From NCBI GenBank assembly GCA_963402885.1, contig OY727094.1, forward strand, positions 24,616,501-24,680,500: a DNA stretch of 64,000 nt, in the 5' to 3' direction. Both the position numbers and the translations under genes were made by a program. The notes beneath the pieces were generated by a model that worked only from the letters and a program-made list of their open reading frames with translations, made no database searches and was not told the origin of the DNA. Below are positions 11,145 through 23,846 of the stretch, in pieces (within the stretch, counting starts at the first letter, position 1; each line of letters begins with the position of its first letter). This stretch comes from Antedon bifida (lineage: Eukaryota > Echinodermata > Crinoidea > Comatulida > Antedonidae).

Positions 11145-13054
11145 ACATGTGTACATGATTGGATACATATACCTTAGTTAGCATGGATCACAATCTATTG
11201 ATTCAATTGTAAAAGTGTTTTATTAACCATTTAAATACTCTTAAGGTCGTACTTTATTCTTGATTTCTTATTTTTATATACATTCAAATTTTTTGTTAAA
11301 TTATTATTCTCAAACATATTTCTGTATACAAATTTTCTTATTTGCAAAGTTCGTTTACTGTTAAAAGTAGCAATATAATATGATTATTCTAAAGGTTCTT
11401 TAAATCAAGCCTACTCATAATATTATCAAACTTGTTTTAAATGTTACCTTTGCATCATTTTCTCGATTAAAATAAATGAACCAAGCACTCTATTACCAAT
11501 GCTAATAATAACGTACTCTCTATCAGGAAATTGAGTAAGAATTAAAAATCAAAGGCTGTTTTAACGGAATTCTAGCTATTCGTCTCATAGTAGACCTACC
11601 TCTTTCTGCTTCGATAAACTTCTTTTTAATATCAACAATACATTGAGTACAATATAGTTCGGTACCTAATATTGTTATTCGACTCCTATTATGGAATTAT
11701 TGTTATTCAGATCTACTACCTGTTGTGTTTATTCAGCATGCCATTTCCAGTCTCTTTTATGTTTTTGAGCGAACACATATACTCTGCATTTTCTGTACCA
11801 ATCTAGTCACAAACAATGTTATTGATATTGTGCAAGTCGTACACATACACAGCAACTATTGGAGAAATAAAGGATTCAAAATAAGGAATAATCATATTTA
11901 CTTATAAGATGAATTGTAAGTATTTATTTTATTGAAAATCTGCATTACCGTAAACATATAATCATGAGAGATGACTGTAAGATTACACACTCTATTGTAA
12001 ATGTACGATAACTAGTCCTGTAAATAATGTTGACCTAAATTAGGAATACGCTAGCGATTTTGTTTTGCATTCCTTTGTAAGCAGAGAAAGACAGGATGCG
12101 TAGACGAGGAACACATCAATACATTATATATTACGTTTTGAAAGAATGAATAAACGTAATTTAAATTTTTATCAAATATACTGGGACAGTACTAAATGCA
12201 TTTCCACCTGTTTTGGACGTAATGTCTAATAGGCCTACTAATTGAAAAGAGAGCAAAATATTGTATTACTTAGACAAGTAGGCCTAATTGGTGAAACTTA
12301 TCATAAACAGATAATGGACAGTAAAATAAAGATTACAGTTTCTTATAGATTGGTAAGCCTAAACTGACCCCTAGCGGACCGTGTGATTTGAAATGCTTTC
12401 GTATCTTACCTTTCGTAAGCAGATCCGTTAAACGAAAACATTTCTCAAAACATTAAATCAATATATTTTATAAAATATTTTATAAACAATTTTATAATTA
12501 TAAATAAATCACAATATATTCAATTTTACAGTAGATGACCTTTAAATTATCCCACAGGATGATCGTTATAGTTTAGAGTTAAATTATAATTATTAAATTG
12601 TTTCTAAAAATACATACAACAATTGATTGTAAATAATGTAGTCCATTTGGTACGGTTGGTTATATAATTTAGTTACCGAGAATTGAATCAAAATATTGAA
12701 TTAAATTAAGTCGAAGAAGAAACGAATTCTGCTTATTGCAACACGGTTCTCACCGATTTCTTGTCTTGACATGAATTCGGGATGGTACCTTCACAAATAT
12801 AACATTCGTATCAAATAACCGATCATCAATTTATTATTAAATATACGTTTCGATCAGTTGGAACCAATTGGACATATTCTGACATCCAAACTTATACAAC
12901 ACATCAATTAAGTTAAGTAAGTCATGTCGAAGCGTGTCCGTGCCACGCTTTTCGTGAATAATAATACCATTACCGTACGTAACTTATACTAGTGTCTGGT
13001 ACTGACCGTGGTGTTGTCTTATCAGGCTATACATTCAGAAGATATGTTGTCAAA

Positions 13055-13330
13055 ACGTCACATTTGTGAAAACAACCATATTTGTGCAAACATGTTGCCT
13101 TCAAATGTGCAAACAACGACATTTGTGCAAACATGGAGCTTTCAAATGTGCAAATCTATAAAAAATGTATAGTCCACTAATGTGCAAACATCACGCCGTG
13201 TGGAGCCGTGAAATGTGCAAAAAGTCACATTTGTGCAAACAACCACATTTGTGCAAACATTTTACCTTCAAATGTGCAAACAACCACATTTGTGCAAACA
13301 TTTTACTTTCAAATGTGCAAATCTGTAAAA
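13055..13330. repeat. Satellite-like array built from CACATTTGTGCAAAC and AAATGTGCAAA
   Basis: About five units of roughly 50 bp alternate CACATTTGTGCAAACA with its partly inverted partner TCAAATGTGCAAA, so each unit contains a small dyad. Half of a unit is interrupted at about 13158-13205. It lies just after duplication copy A and is not present after copy B. Confidence 0.8.
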
Positions 13331-13863
13331 ATATTATGTTGTATACTGACGGTACCAATATCCAATGACATTACTCTTGGTACATACATTTTTGCGTAGT
13401 ACATTTAATAATAGGCTGAAACATATAGTTTGATTGTTACAAGAATTATAAAAATGTTAGTATTCGAATTTAAATTATAGCAACCTTTATAAATCCATTA
13501 GTCCATTTAATTAATTCAAATCAGTTTATAAAATACACTGTATATAAACAAGTAAAAATTTGATAAATTGTTTGATAAGTTTTGAATTAATCAAAATTAT
13601 CGTTACGAAGAGGATTGACGTATTGTATGTGGGCTTATTATTTGTAATAAGGCATTAGTGCCTTATTGTAATGTCACTGCTGCAAATAGTGTGTTTATTA
13701 TAGTAACAGTGTACACTGATATATTACGTTATATGCTATACACTATTTACCATAACAATGTTGGTTGAAATAGGGATTTAATATGTGAATACTAAATTAT
13801 GATAAATGGAGTAACTAATTAAGTATGTCTGTTAATCTGGTGTATTTCCAGGCTTGTTCTGTT
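13331..13863. other. Spacer between the two segmental duplicates
   Basis: AT-rich DNA without a coding frame, inverted repeat or recognisable element. Confidence 0.5.
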
Positions 13864-16800
13864 AAATGTTTGTTTTTGCTTCTTCGGTTTGAGTGGTTCA
13901 TAATTGTTTTTGTCTTATAAATTTTGATTGGTTAATTAATTTTCCATTTCTACTCCTGGTGGTACCTATAAATAGTTCACAATGGGATTCATGAAGATGA
14001 AAAATAAAGCTAAACATATTTAATCACATCATGAAGGGGCGTGGTCAAAATGACGTTATTAGTTGTTCAAATGTTTGGGCTCCCCTTTAAGAATTGTTAG
14101 TTAGGTCCCAAAGAAAGTTTCTGCAAAGCTTTCATTCATTTTCATTTCATTAATCTACCAATACCTGATGTTGTTGTACTTAATCGTGCATATCCTTGAA
14201 ACCATTTCAATTCCTGGTCGTCTAAAAGATCCCGAACAATGCAAAAGAAAAATCCTTCTTCGTCTTCGACTGCATCTGTGTCTACTGGTTCTAGAAGAAA
14301 TTGTAGTGCAACACACGTTTTAAAAATGAAACATATGAATACTAGTAAATTCCTACATGTATACATTGTAGAGCAGAATAACTTTAACCATTTAACGGAC
14401 CATTTCCATCTAACATCTTTTCTCTGACTCGTGACTACAGTGTACAGTTGTTGCAATTGATTAACTTTACGATAACTCACACCTAGTAGGTTTATGGCCA
14501 ACTATTCATTAAACGTTAACATTTTTAAAACAATGTAGGCCTAACTAAAATTTGTCAGGAAATTATGTTCAATAAATATACACATATCTATTTATTATTA
14601 TATTATATTTAAAATATATGGTATGTTTTTCACACACACAGAATCATTTTGAAGAACAATTGATTTTTACTTGAAAATTAAACTTGAACCTAAACTAAAT
14701 GTCAATTTTTTATTTTAACCACTTGACACATAAAACGTATGCTAATCGAATATAATGCATTAACGCCCGACACACAGTAATTGTTTTGCATAGATGTTCT
14801 TAGAAAATTGTTCAAACATTTAATTTAACGGTGCTTATTTAACAATATACCTATAAAAACAGTTGTGTTTCTTTTCCTGTATATTATGTTTAGTCTTTAC
14901 AATATCAGCTTAGTCATTTGTTAAACCCATTGAGTTGAAATTATTATATTCCACAGTAATAGTGTGTTTCGATTCACTGAGATTTCACCTATATTATTTG
15001 TTTTGCTGCCTTTTGTATTGGCACAAACTACCTGTTTGCTGATCCGTGATCTCTTTCTATAAATGCTAATGCTAATGCAATGCAGTTACGACCCATATGT
15101 AATTGAGTGTTTTAGGGCATAAAGAACACTTAGTGTTTAAAGGCCACGGACACATTTTGTTACTAGACCTATTAACTTGTACTTCAGATCAAGAACAAAT
15201 GTTTTTCTCTTTTAAATGTAAATTAAATGAGAGGTACATGTGTGCATGATTGGATACATATACCTTAGTTAACAGGATGACTAATTACTGATTCATTTGT
15301 GAAGTGTTTAAATACTACATTTAAATACTCTTAAAGTCGTAATTTATGCTTGATTTCTTATTTTTATATACATTCTAATTTATTAAATCATTTTTCTCAA
15401 ACATATTTCTCTATACAAATGTTCTTATTCGCAAAGTTCTTTTTACTGAAAACATGGATTAATTTGATTTTATAATTATTCAAATTCAATATTTTATGTA
15501 AAAAAAAATTAGATTGTTTACACTGAGTTATCTCAACTTTAAAGTAGCAATATATTATGATTATTCTAAAGGTTCTTTAAATCAGGCCTACTCATAATAT
15601 TATCAAACTTGTTTTAAATGTTACCTTTGCATCATTTTCTCCATTAAAATAAATGAACCAAGCACTCTATTACCAATGCTAATAATAACGTACTCTCTAT
15701 CAGGAAATTGAGTAAGAATTAAAAATCAAAGGCTGTTTTAATGGAATTCTAGCTATTCGTCTCATAGTAGACCTACCTCTTTCTGCTTCGATAAACTTCT
15801 TTTTAATATCAACAATACATTGAGTACAATTAATATAGTTTGGTACTTAATATTGTTATTCGACCCCTATTATGGAATTATTGTTATTCAGATCTACTAC
15901 CTGTGGTGTTTGTTAATGCCATTCCAGTCTCCTTTATGTTTTTGAGCGAACACATATACTCGGTATTCTGTACCGATCTAGTCACAAACAATGTTATTGA
16001 TATTGTGCAAGTCGTACACATACACGGCAACTATTGGAGAAATAAAGGATTCGAAATAAGGAATAATCATATTTACTTATAAGATGAATTGTAAGTATTT
16101 ATTTTATTGAAATACTGCATTACCGTAAACATATAATCATGAGAGATGACTGTAAGATTACAGACTCCATTGTAAATGTACGATAACAAGTCTTAATGTT
16201 GACCTAAATTAGGAATACGCTAGCGATTTTGTTTTGCATTCCTTTGTAAGCAGAGAAAGACAGGATGCGTAGACGACGAACACATCGATACATTATAGGC
16301 CTATATTACGTTTTGAAAGAATGAATAAACGTAATTTAAATGTTTATCAAATATACTGGGACATTACTAAATGCATTTCCACCTGTTTTGGACGTAATGT
16401 CTAATAGGCCTACTAATTGAAAAGAGAGCAAAATATTGTATTACTTAGACAAGTAGGCCTAATTGGTGAAACTGATCATAAACAGATAATGGACAGTAAA
16501 ATAAAAATTACATTTTCTATTATAGATTGGTAAACCTAAACTGTCCCCTAGCGGACCGTGTAATTTGAAATGCTTTTGTATCTTACCTTTCGTAAGCAGA
16601 TCCGTTAAACGAAAACATTTCTCAAAACACTAAATCAATATATTTTATAAACAATTTTATAATTATAAATAAATCACAATATATTCAATTTTACAGTAGA
16701 TGACTTTAAAGTATCCCAAAGGATGTTCGTTATAGTTTAGAGTTAAATTATAATTATTAAATTGTTTCTAAAAATACATACAACAATTGATTGTAAATAA

Positions 16801-17549
16801 TTTAGTCCATTACAAATAGCAATTGGTACGGTTGCTTATATAATTTAGTTACCGACAATTTTAAATGTATGATTTATAATTATTGTTTTGACAAATTTAA
16901 TGATGAATTACAATAAACAGTTAACATAACATATCTACTATAGATTAGCAACACATTAAAAACTGGGTTACATTAGGCCTACATCATCGCCCAATTCTTA
17001 GGCTGCCCTAAATATTGTGAAATGTTTACGAAATTAAAAATAATTCTTATGAGTGCCCACAGATGTACTCAAAACTTTGAAAATAAATGTTGTAAGCTAG
17101 ATAATCGTCCACATGGAGTGACAGATACAGGCATGATGTTGATATGTAGTCAAATAGAATTGTCACTGTTGGAATGACATATCGAAAGAAGTGAATCCAA
17201 ATATTGAATTAAATTAAGTCGAAGATTAAACGAATTATGTTTATTGCAACATGGTGCTCACCGATTTCTTGTCTTGACACTTAATGAATTCGGGATGGTA
17301 TCTTCACAAATATAACATTCGTATCAAATAACCGATCATGAGTTTATTAATAAATACACGTTTCGATCAATTGGAAACAATGGAACATATTCTAACATCC
17401 AAAATCCAAACTTATACAATACAACAATTAAGTTTGCTGTCATGTCGAAGCTTGTGCCACGTTTTTCGTGAATAATAATACCGCTAAAGTACGTAATACT
17501 AGTGTCTGGTACTGACCGTGTTTTTGTCTTATCAGTCTATACATTCAGA
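13864..17549. repeat. Segmental duplication, copy B
   Basis: Collinear with 9176-13038. Copy B has its own inserted stretches at about 14990-15070, 15455-15540 and 16861-17190. It lacks the hairpin MITE and the CCGA insertion, so it records the empty sites for both. It contains the better preserved version of a minus-strand coding remnant (14142-14330). Confidence 0.85.
14142..14330 (-). pseudogene. Unidentified coding remnant, duplicated
   Basis: On the minus strand an open segment includes LQFLLEPVDTDAVEDEEG followed by FFFCIVRDLLDDQELKWF. The composition is protein-like, with an acidic patch followed by an amphipathic helix. The paralogous segment in copy A (about 9530-9690) keeps the same frame at first. 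It then has an in-frame stop after the KWFQ-equivalent codons and small indels, so at least copy A is dead. I do not recognise the family; a transposase N-terminus or a captured exon is possible. Confidence 0.35.
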
Positions 17550-18784
17550 TCACAAGATCCAAAAATATAACAGAAATAAATGTGTATGAATCCTCTTGAT
17601 TTATTTATTTATTTATGCATGCATTTAGGATACTACCGTTTAGAACGATAGCTAATTACAAAAACTGTGGTGCGGTCAAATAAAACATAAGGAGTAAATA
17701 ATAAAACTAAATATAAATAAATACGATGGAAAAAGATTATGAAAACCCAATAAAATAGGTTCAAATACAGAATAACTTGAGAGACAAGGAAATGAGATTT
17801 AGAGGGGGAAAACCCCCAAAAAATCTCCGACCAACTTTGTTATGTAGTAAATAAGTAAAGACAATTACTTATTATGTAAATAATACGAAATTAAACTTCA
17901 AAATATTATTATTTTTGTATAAAAAAATAATCTAAATATTCTGTAATGCAGTTTCATATCCATAGCTTAAAATTGCTTAATATTGTTATTGAATATTGAA
18001 TTATTAAATTTATTTTATTGCTAATGCTATGCTGTAGGGTTGGGTAGGTATCGTATCTTGCTATGCTCAAATTTGTCAAATAAATTGTAGAAAATTAACT
18101 TTTTTTGTCTGTATATGTCTTTTTTTTTCATTACGTATTTCCCTATGAAGCATCATACATTTGAGTATAAACTTTGATTTGATTTCTATAATTCTTATCT
18201 CAGTTGCAACAATTACTTATCAATGTTTATAAATTATTAAAAAATATTCCTACAAACAATGCACATTCGCCCACACATCTTATCGTATTATTTTTCAATT
18301 ATGAATTAAAGTAAGTTTACATGTTATATCAGTAGAAGCTGTTGGAGACCGAATTTATTTAATGAATTCAGAATTAGGCCTAAGCCTTAAAAATACAATA
18401 CACATACGCTCAAAACCATGATATCTGGACCGGTATCACAGAGACATTTGGTTAGATGAACTGGTACCAATACCTAACTATATGATGGTGTAGAGGGTTA
18501 CCTAAATTTAACAAAAATGGGTGTCTGCAGGGTACCCCCGCTGCGTATAGACGCGGGGACCCCAAATCGGTACCAGTTAGATGAGAGAGATACCACCTAC
18601 TGTAATTTCATCACTATGTGTTGCTCATTGACATTCTCCCTCCAAATTCACAAACGACAGATATGCTATTTATTGCAATAGTCCCGCCAGATCCCCTAAT
18701 AAGGAGGACCTAAAAAAATGGGGACAACATAGATGAGTGTGATACCATTCACAATTAATGTTAATTGAACAAGTTGAGTTTACA
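17550..18784. other. Intergenic DNA without a gene
   Basis: AT-rich. A TTTATTTATTTATTTATGCAT run at about 17600 followed by an A-rich stretch may be the inverted 3' tail of a non-LTR element. At 18536-18575 there is a GC-rich imperfect hairpin (GGTACCCCCGCTGCG with CGCGGGGACCCC). No coding frame of note. Confidence 0.4.
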
Positions 18785-19510
18785 CAGGGGCGGACGCAGG
18801 GGTGTTGCCCCAGTTGCCCGGGCAACACCTTTAATTTCATACTAACTATTTTTTTCTGCCACTAAATTAAAATTTAGATACCATTTCATCATATTTATAT
18901 TAATCATTAACATTATAGAAGTTCAGGGTTGAAAAACTAGCGTTTTTGTTGTGTTTGTTGACTGTTTGGATTGCTTGTGTGCGTGAGAAGGTACGAAGTG
19001 CCACTACACACTGTGATCGTGGTAAACCCCCGTCACACGGGTCGTTGATTTAGCCATAATCATTGCATTTTGCCGGGGATTCCCTATCATTCGTAGTACC
19101 CTAGCCCCTATGTGTCTTCATTTCCCTACGTCCGTAATATTTGGGCGAATTTCCGTAAAAATTACGAACGTTCCGAACTTTGAAATAGTGTTTTATAATA
19201 TTGCTTCTTTCTGCAAATTTCGATCATATTTTCTTTTGTGGTTGTACAGTTTATAGTGGATAAATGAAAATGAATTCTGGAAATTGTATGTCACGTGATA
19301 ACAAAAAAAGACTACTGTATAGCAATAAAGTATGATATAAAGATGAATGAAACTACACGCACCAATGCATTATGGGAAGGTCCAAATGAATCTGCAATTA
19401 GTATTACAAGTAACATTTTAAAGACAACATGCGCGCGTCAAAAAACTACAAACACGATTCAAACGGAATTGCCTTCAAATTACTGCGTGTCAATTGCATA
19501 CAAGTAATTC

Positions 19511-19692
19511 CGGTCGACGCTATCGTCAACAATAATCGGCGATCTTCTACGTAAACATTGAAATGTTAACGATTTACAGAAAAAGGTACTCGCTATCGTT
19601 ATCATTTCAACTTGATGGTTTTCAAACGATCGTCGTTGAACTGTTAACGATCAACGACGACGATAGCGTCGAATAACGTCGACAGGAAACAG
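19511..19692. mobile_element. Foldback element E1 (GTCGAC family)
   Basis: Starts near CCGGTCGACGCTATCGTC and ends CGACGATAGCGTCGAATAAC then GTCGACAGGAAACAGGCTTA. The two ends are imperfect inverted repeats rich in CGACGATAGCGTCGA dyads. The left half is the reverse complement of the right end of E2 (about 21205-21298). No coding capacity. Confidence 0.6.
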
Positions 19693-20568
19693 GCTTAATT
19701 AATTAATAACTTCCGTCTTATCGCTATTGTGTTGCTGTATATAAAAAATGTTTTATGGGTAGTACCGTGTTTTGTAATTTTTTACCTTTAGGTAAATCAG
19801 GAGGCAAGTGAGTTAGTACTCGTATTGACTGCCCCCTCTCTTGGATGTGTTAATGTGTTTGTCATATGATTGTTTGAAACTATTTTATAGTAGCCTGTCT
19901 ATAACATGTTGTTGTTATAGTGCGTTCATCTTTATGATTCTTGTGTCAAAAAAAAAGTGTCTCTCGTTTTGGTGTTGTGCCTGGATTTTGATAGTGTGTG
20001 TAAGTGTGTGCGTTTTAATGAACTCAATCATTGGCACCAAATATTACAATTTCTTTAAAAGGTCTATAACAGGTATTGATAATATACATTTAAATCGAGA
20101 ATCCTGTGTGTTTTTCTAAAATAGTATCTGTGTAATTTTGAGTGAATAAATATAGACTTCAGTAATATCCTATTGTCTACAGAAAGACCTGCACTAACTG
20201 TGGAACAGCTTTTGTAACGTCACGGCCAAAGTCAATAGCGGCATGTGATCGTGATATTAAAGTTGACCTCAAAGAGAGGTGCGCAGTTGTTGCTACGAAA
20301 TGAATATTGGAATATTGAAATGAATGTATAGTTCTTTGCAAGAACCGGACCTTGATAGGCTTAAAGTAGTTACAGAGTTGCAGGGCATTTTATCATTTTT
20401 TAATGTTTTGTTGTTAACTTAATTGTTAAAATTGGTAAAAGAAGTAATGCTGGCGCCAACAAATTTAACGACCTCCACAACCAAAATATTTCTTTGTAAC
20501 AAAATTTATTTTAAATGGAACGTTACACAAATAATCCTCCGCTTTATCACTACATGAATACCTCCTGT

Positions 20569-21303
20569 CGACGTTATTCGACGCTATCATCGTTAATCGT
20601 TAAAATTTCAACGACGATCGTTTGAAAACGATCAAGTTGAAATGATAACGATAGCGCGAACATTTGATTTCTAGCGTTGAACGTTAGAGTTGAAAACTTA
20701 TGTCTTCTCTCTCGACGTCGTCGTAACGCGAAAAAAAGAATAGAAGATTCCGCTGCCTCTACTAGTAGACTCACAGTGTAGGAGACGTGGGCCTAGGCAT
20801 ACTAATATCTCTATACTGATGGTTCTTCGTTTTCAGTAGGCCTATCCTAGCCCAAATAGCATTTTGGACTAGGAAGAATACTTAGACCTACCTAATATCC
20901 CACGGCTACTTTCCGGAACATCATTTTATAATCACTTTGGCAAGGCTAGGCCTAGCTTTGACCGCGCCGCGATGCAACAAAAATAAATGTAGTCAGCAGA
21001 ATTTTACATCAATTACGTGACGTCATGTGCTGTATCGCCAAGATGATTGGTCAGTTCTTACGTTTTAGCGTTGCGATATCGCTAGAGTTGAACTGGATTC
21101 AACTCTTGCGATTGTCAACGATTGCGAATTGTAGCGTCGATTACCGTCGATTTTTACACCTTTTCCTGTAAATCGCCGACGTTTTGTATCGTCGTCGTTA
21201 GTTCAAAAAGTACCTTTTCCTGTAAATCGTTAACATTTCAATGTTTACGTGGAAGATCGCCGATTATTGTCAACGATAGCGTCGACTAACGTCGACAGGA
21301 AAA
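20569..21303. mobile_element. Foldback element E2 (GTCGAC family)
   Basis: The left end CCTGTCGACGTTATTCGACG and right end CGTCGACTAACGTCGACAGG are inverted repeats extending about 80-100 bases inward with indels. The right end is followed by AAAACAGGCTTA, as in E1. A further half-copy with ACTGGAAACCAGGCTTA lies at about 40900-40985. Between E1 and E2 (19693-20568) there is AT-rich DNA with no gene. Confidence 0.6.
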
Positions 21304-21310
21304 CAGGCTT

Positions 21311-23452
21311 AATAACCAGACAAGAACGTATCTTTGTTACGTTTTACTATCAATTCATTTTCATATAAAGGACATTTCTTAGATTTAGCATTTGTTTCTA
21401 ATCCACTACTGATTGAAAAATGTCGTACAATTTATAATTTTGAATCATGTGATCATGAAGCAGTTGAGATCTCTGTTAAAGTGTCATATAAACGTGCTAA
21501 GGACAAAACTAAAAAAGTCAATATATTGTAGCCATCGGGATTATGTTGTAAATATTTCAAACAAAGCTACAACTGATATAAAACAATTCTGGGCGTATAT
21601 AAGGTCTATAAAAAATGACTCAGATGTTATTAGCTTTAAGATAAATAACACAATGGTATCTGATGCTAAGGTGTTGGCTAATCTTTTCAATACACAATTT
21701 GTAAACAACTTTTGCATAGATAATGATCAGCATTGTGATTTGGATACAATAGATTGTCTTACCAACTTTGAATGTGAACCCTTTGTGATGTATTTTATGC
21801 CCTCTCACAGTTAAATGTATCCAAATCACCAGGACCTGATTGTTTGCTTCCAATATTCTTAAAGTCATGTAAGGCACAATTGGCTAATGTTTTATGTACA
21901 TTCTTTAATTTAACTGTACAAAAATGTATTTTACCAAAACAATGGAAGGATGCAAATGTTGTACCTATTTTCAAAAGAAATGGAAAACCCAAAGACGAAA
22001 TGAAAAGCTATCGTCCAGTGTCTTTAACTCCCATAATTTGTAAGATTATTGAGAAATTGCTTTGCTATCGCTTAAGGGAATATCTAGAATATAATAATAA
22101 CCTTTCAGAAAATCAGTTTGGGTTAGACAAATGTATAGTACTGAACTTTTACTTTCAAAGGTTTTTCATTCATGGGCACAGAGCTTAGAACTTAAAGGTT
22201 GTAAAAATATTGATATTATTTTTCTTGATTTTTCGTCTGCATTTGATAAGGTGTCTCATAAAAGATTATATTAAGAAACTTAATAACTGTGGCATTGGTG
22301 GAAACACTAATGCATGGATTACAGATTTTCTTTCAAATAGACGCCAAAGGGTTATTTACAGAGGAGAAAAGTCAGAGTGGGTAAATGTTACTTCGGGGGT
22401 ACCACAAGGGTCAGTTTTGGGCCCTCTTTTATTTTTGATTTATGTAAGTGATATTGTAAATAATATTTCTTCTTCACTTTTTCAATTTGCTGATGATCAC
22501 ACATTATCACGTCCTATTTATAACAATAATGATTGTAAATTGCTTCAAAAGGATTTAGATTTAATTGCTAAATGGGCACATGTAAACAAACTTCCCTTAA
22601 ATCCTGTCAAATGCGCCGTAATGCATGTTACAAGATGTAAAGAGATAGTTAACTGGGATTATACCATAGAATCAGACAATATTCCTAAAGTTACAGAATT
22701 CAAATTTCTAGGTGTTTATGTAAATAGTTCGTTGTCTTGTCATACAAAAGTTAATTATATATGTTGTAAAGCAAGTAGATTGCTTGGTTTCATTTCAAAA
22801 TGTAGTAAAAATATGTCCTGGTTAGCTATGTTGAACTTATACAAAGCTCTATTACTTCCAGTGGTTACCTACTGTTGTTCAATGTGGGCACCATTTGAGA
22901 AATCATATATTAATAGAATAGAAAGTATACAAAGGAAAGCAACAAGGATAATAATGTTTAGAAAGGAAGGTTCCTGGGACACATCTTATTTTCATAGGTT
23001 GAAAGTGCTTGAATTATTATCTATTGATGACTTGTTTAAATTACATAGACTTTCATTAGGATTTAAGGTGTTGAAAGGTTACTGTCCCCATTCTTTCAAT
23101 GAGTATATTAAAACTAGTGAAAGATGTCCGGGTAGGCTTTTACGTTGGAATTCGAAAGGCAATACTTTTCATAATTCTGTATTTGTTTTCTTTCCTAGAC
23201 TATGGGAGCAAATACCAAATGACATAAAAGATTCACAAACAATTTCAATATTTAAGGCTGCTCTAACAAAACACTATATTTCATGTTATGTATAATTTAT
23301 TTGTATTTTTCTTGTATATGGTTTTATCTTTAACTGATTGTATTGTATGGAGTGAGTGCAGAATCTGTTTGGGCTTTAGCCTATTCTCATTCCTGGTTAT
23401 TTTTACATTGATGACCGAATAAATATTATTATTATTATTATTATTATTATAT
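21311..23452 (+). mobile_element. 5'-truncated, frameshifted LINE (CR1/Jockey-like reverse transcriptase)
   Basis: Coding fragments in shifting frames run in order. 21334-21531 holds the end of an endonuclease domain (LDLAF, then CDHEAVE). 21540-21800 is a linker. 21844-22188 starts the reverse transcriptase (SYRPVSLTPIICKIIEK). 22210-23295 holds the rest: SGVPQGSVLGPLLFLIYVSD, the catalytic box as FADD, and a C-terminal part with YCCSMWAP. At least three frameshifts separate the pieces, so it cannot be active. It ends in an (ATT)n tail at about 23425-23450, as many CR1-like LINEs do. The 5' end abuts the E2 foldback. Confidence 0.9.
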
Positions 23453-23846
23453 CACGCAATCCATTTTTCAACAATATAGTAGTAATAATACAATTTAAAT
23501 TGAATAGCGAGGGATTAGTTACAGTGTTGAATTTGAATAAACCATTGGTAATTTACTGATTTACTAATTTACTGGGACTTCCCCGTGACGTTATCCTATT
23601 GTAGTCGCGTATGTTATAGGCTACAATCCTCTGTTTGCTAGCGCACTATAGGCCTAGAGTGAGTGACATTTCCGGCGAACTAGACGTGCAATTTATCATG
23701 AATTTTACGTGCGAGAGTACCATTTGCGGCCATCTAGGGGGTGTCATTTAACAATTTGCTTCGCCTGTGGCTCAAATACTCAGTGTCTACACAGCCCTAT
23801 AGACTCATTGGGCAACTCTCTTAAAATAGTCCTGCAACCGCCCCTG

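Larger units (their letters stand above)
9176..13038. repeat. Segmental duplication, copy A
   Basis: The block is collinear with 13864-17549 at high identity, from GGTTTGAGTGGTTCATAATT to TCTGGTACTGACCGTG. Copy A differs by an insertion with CCGA repeats (9698-9832) and by the hairpin MITE (10702-11144), both absent from copy B. The copies lie head to tail with about 0.8 kb between them. It shows no intact gene: open frames such as 11725-11907 are shared with copy B but resemble no known protein. Confidence 0.85.
18785..23846. mobile_element. Possible hAT-like non-autonomous shell with nested insertions
   Basis: The left end reads CAGGGGCGGACGCAGG at 18785. The right end, read on the other strand from 23846, is CAGGGGCGGTTGCAGG. 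CAGGGGCGG is a typical hAT terminus. No clean 8-bp target duplication is visible (AGTTTACA on the left, TTATACAA on the right), so pairing the two ends is an inference. The interior encodes no transposase I can recognise and holds two foldback elements and a LINE. Confidence 0.45.

Noticed and set aside
10546-11180. Long open frames on both strands (up to 168 codons) around 10.5-11.2 kb
   Set aside because: They are produced by the 21-bp minisatellite, whose unit is a multiple of three with no stop in several frames; the repeats translate to MQYTPIV-, HQSSCST- and HAVHTNR-type runs in overlapping frames.
15840-16082. 80-codon open frame shared with 11725-11907 in the other duplicate
   Set aside because: The shared part is explained by the segmental duplication; composition and lack of any motif do not support a protein.
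19841-20119. 92-codon open frame rich in Cys, Leu and Phe
   Set aside because: No start context, no homologue recognised, AT-rich low-complexity translation inside transposon-rich DNA.
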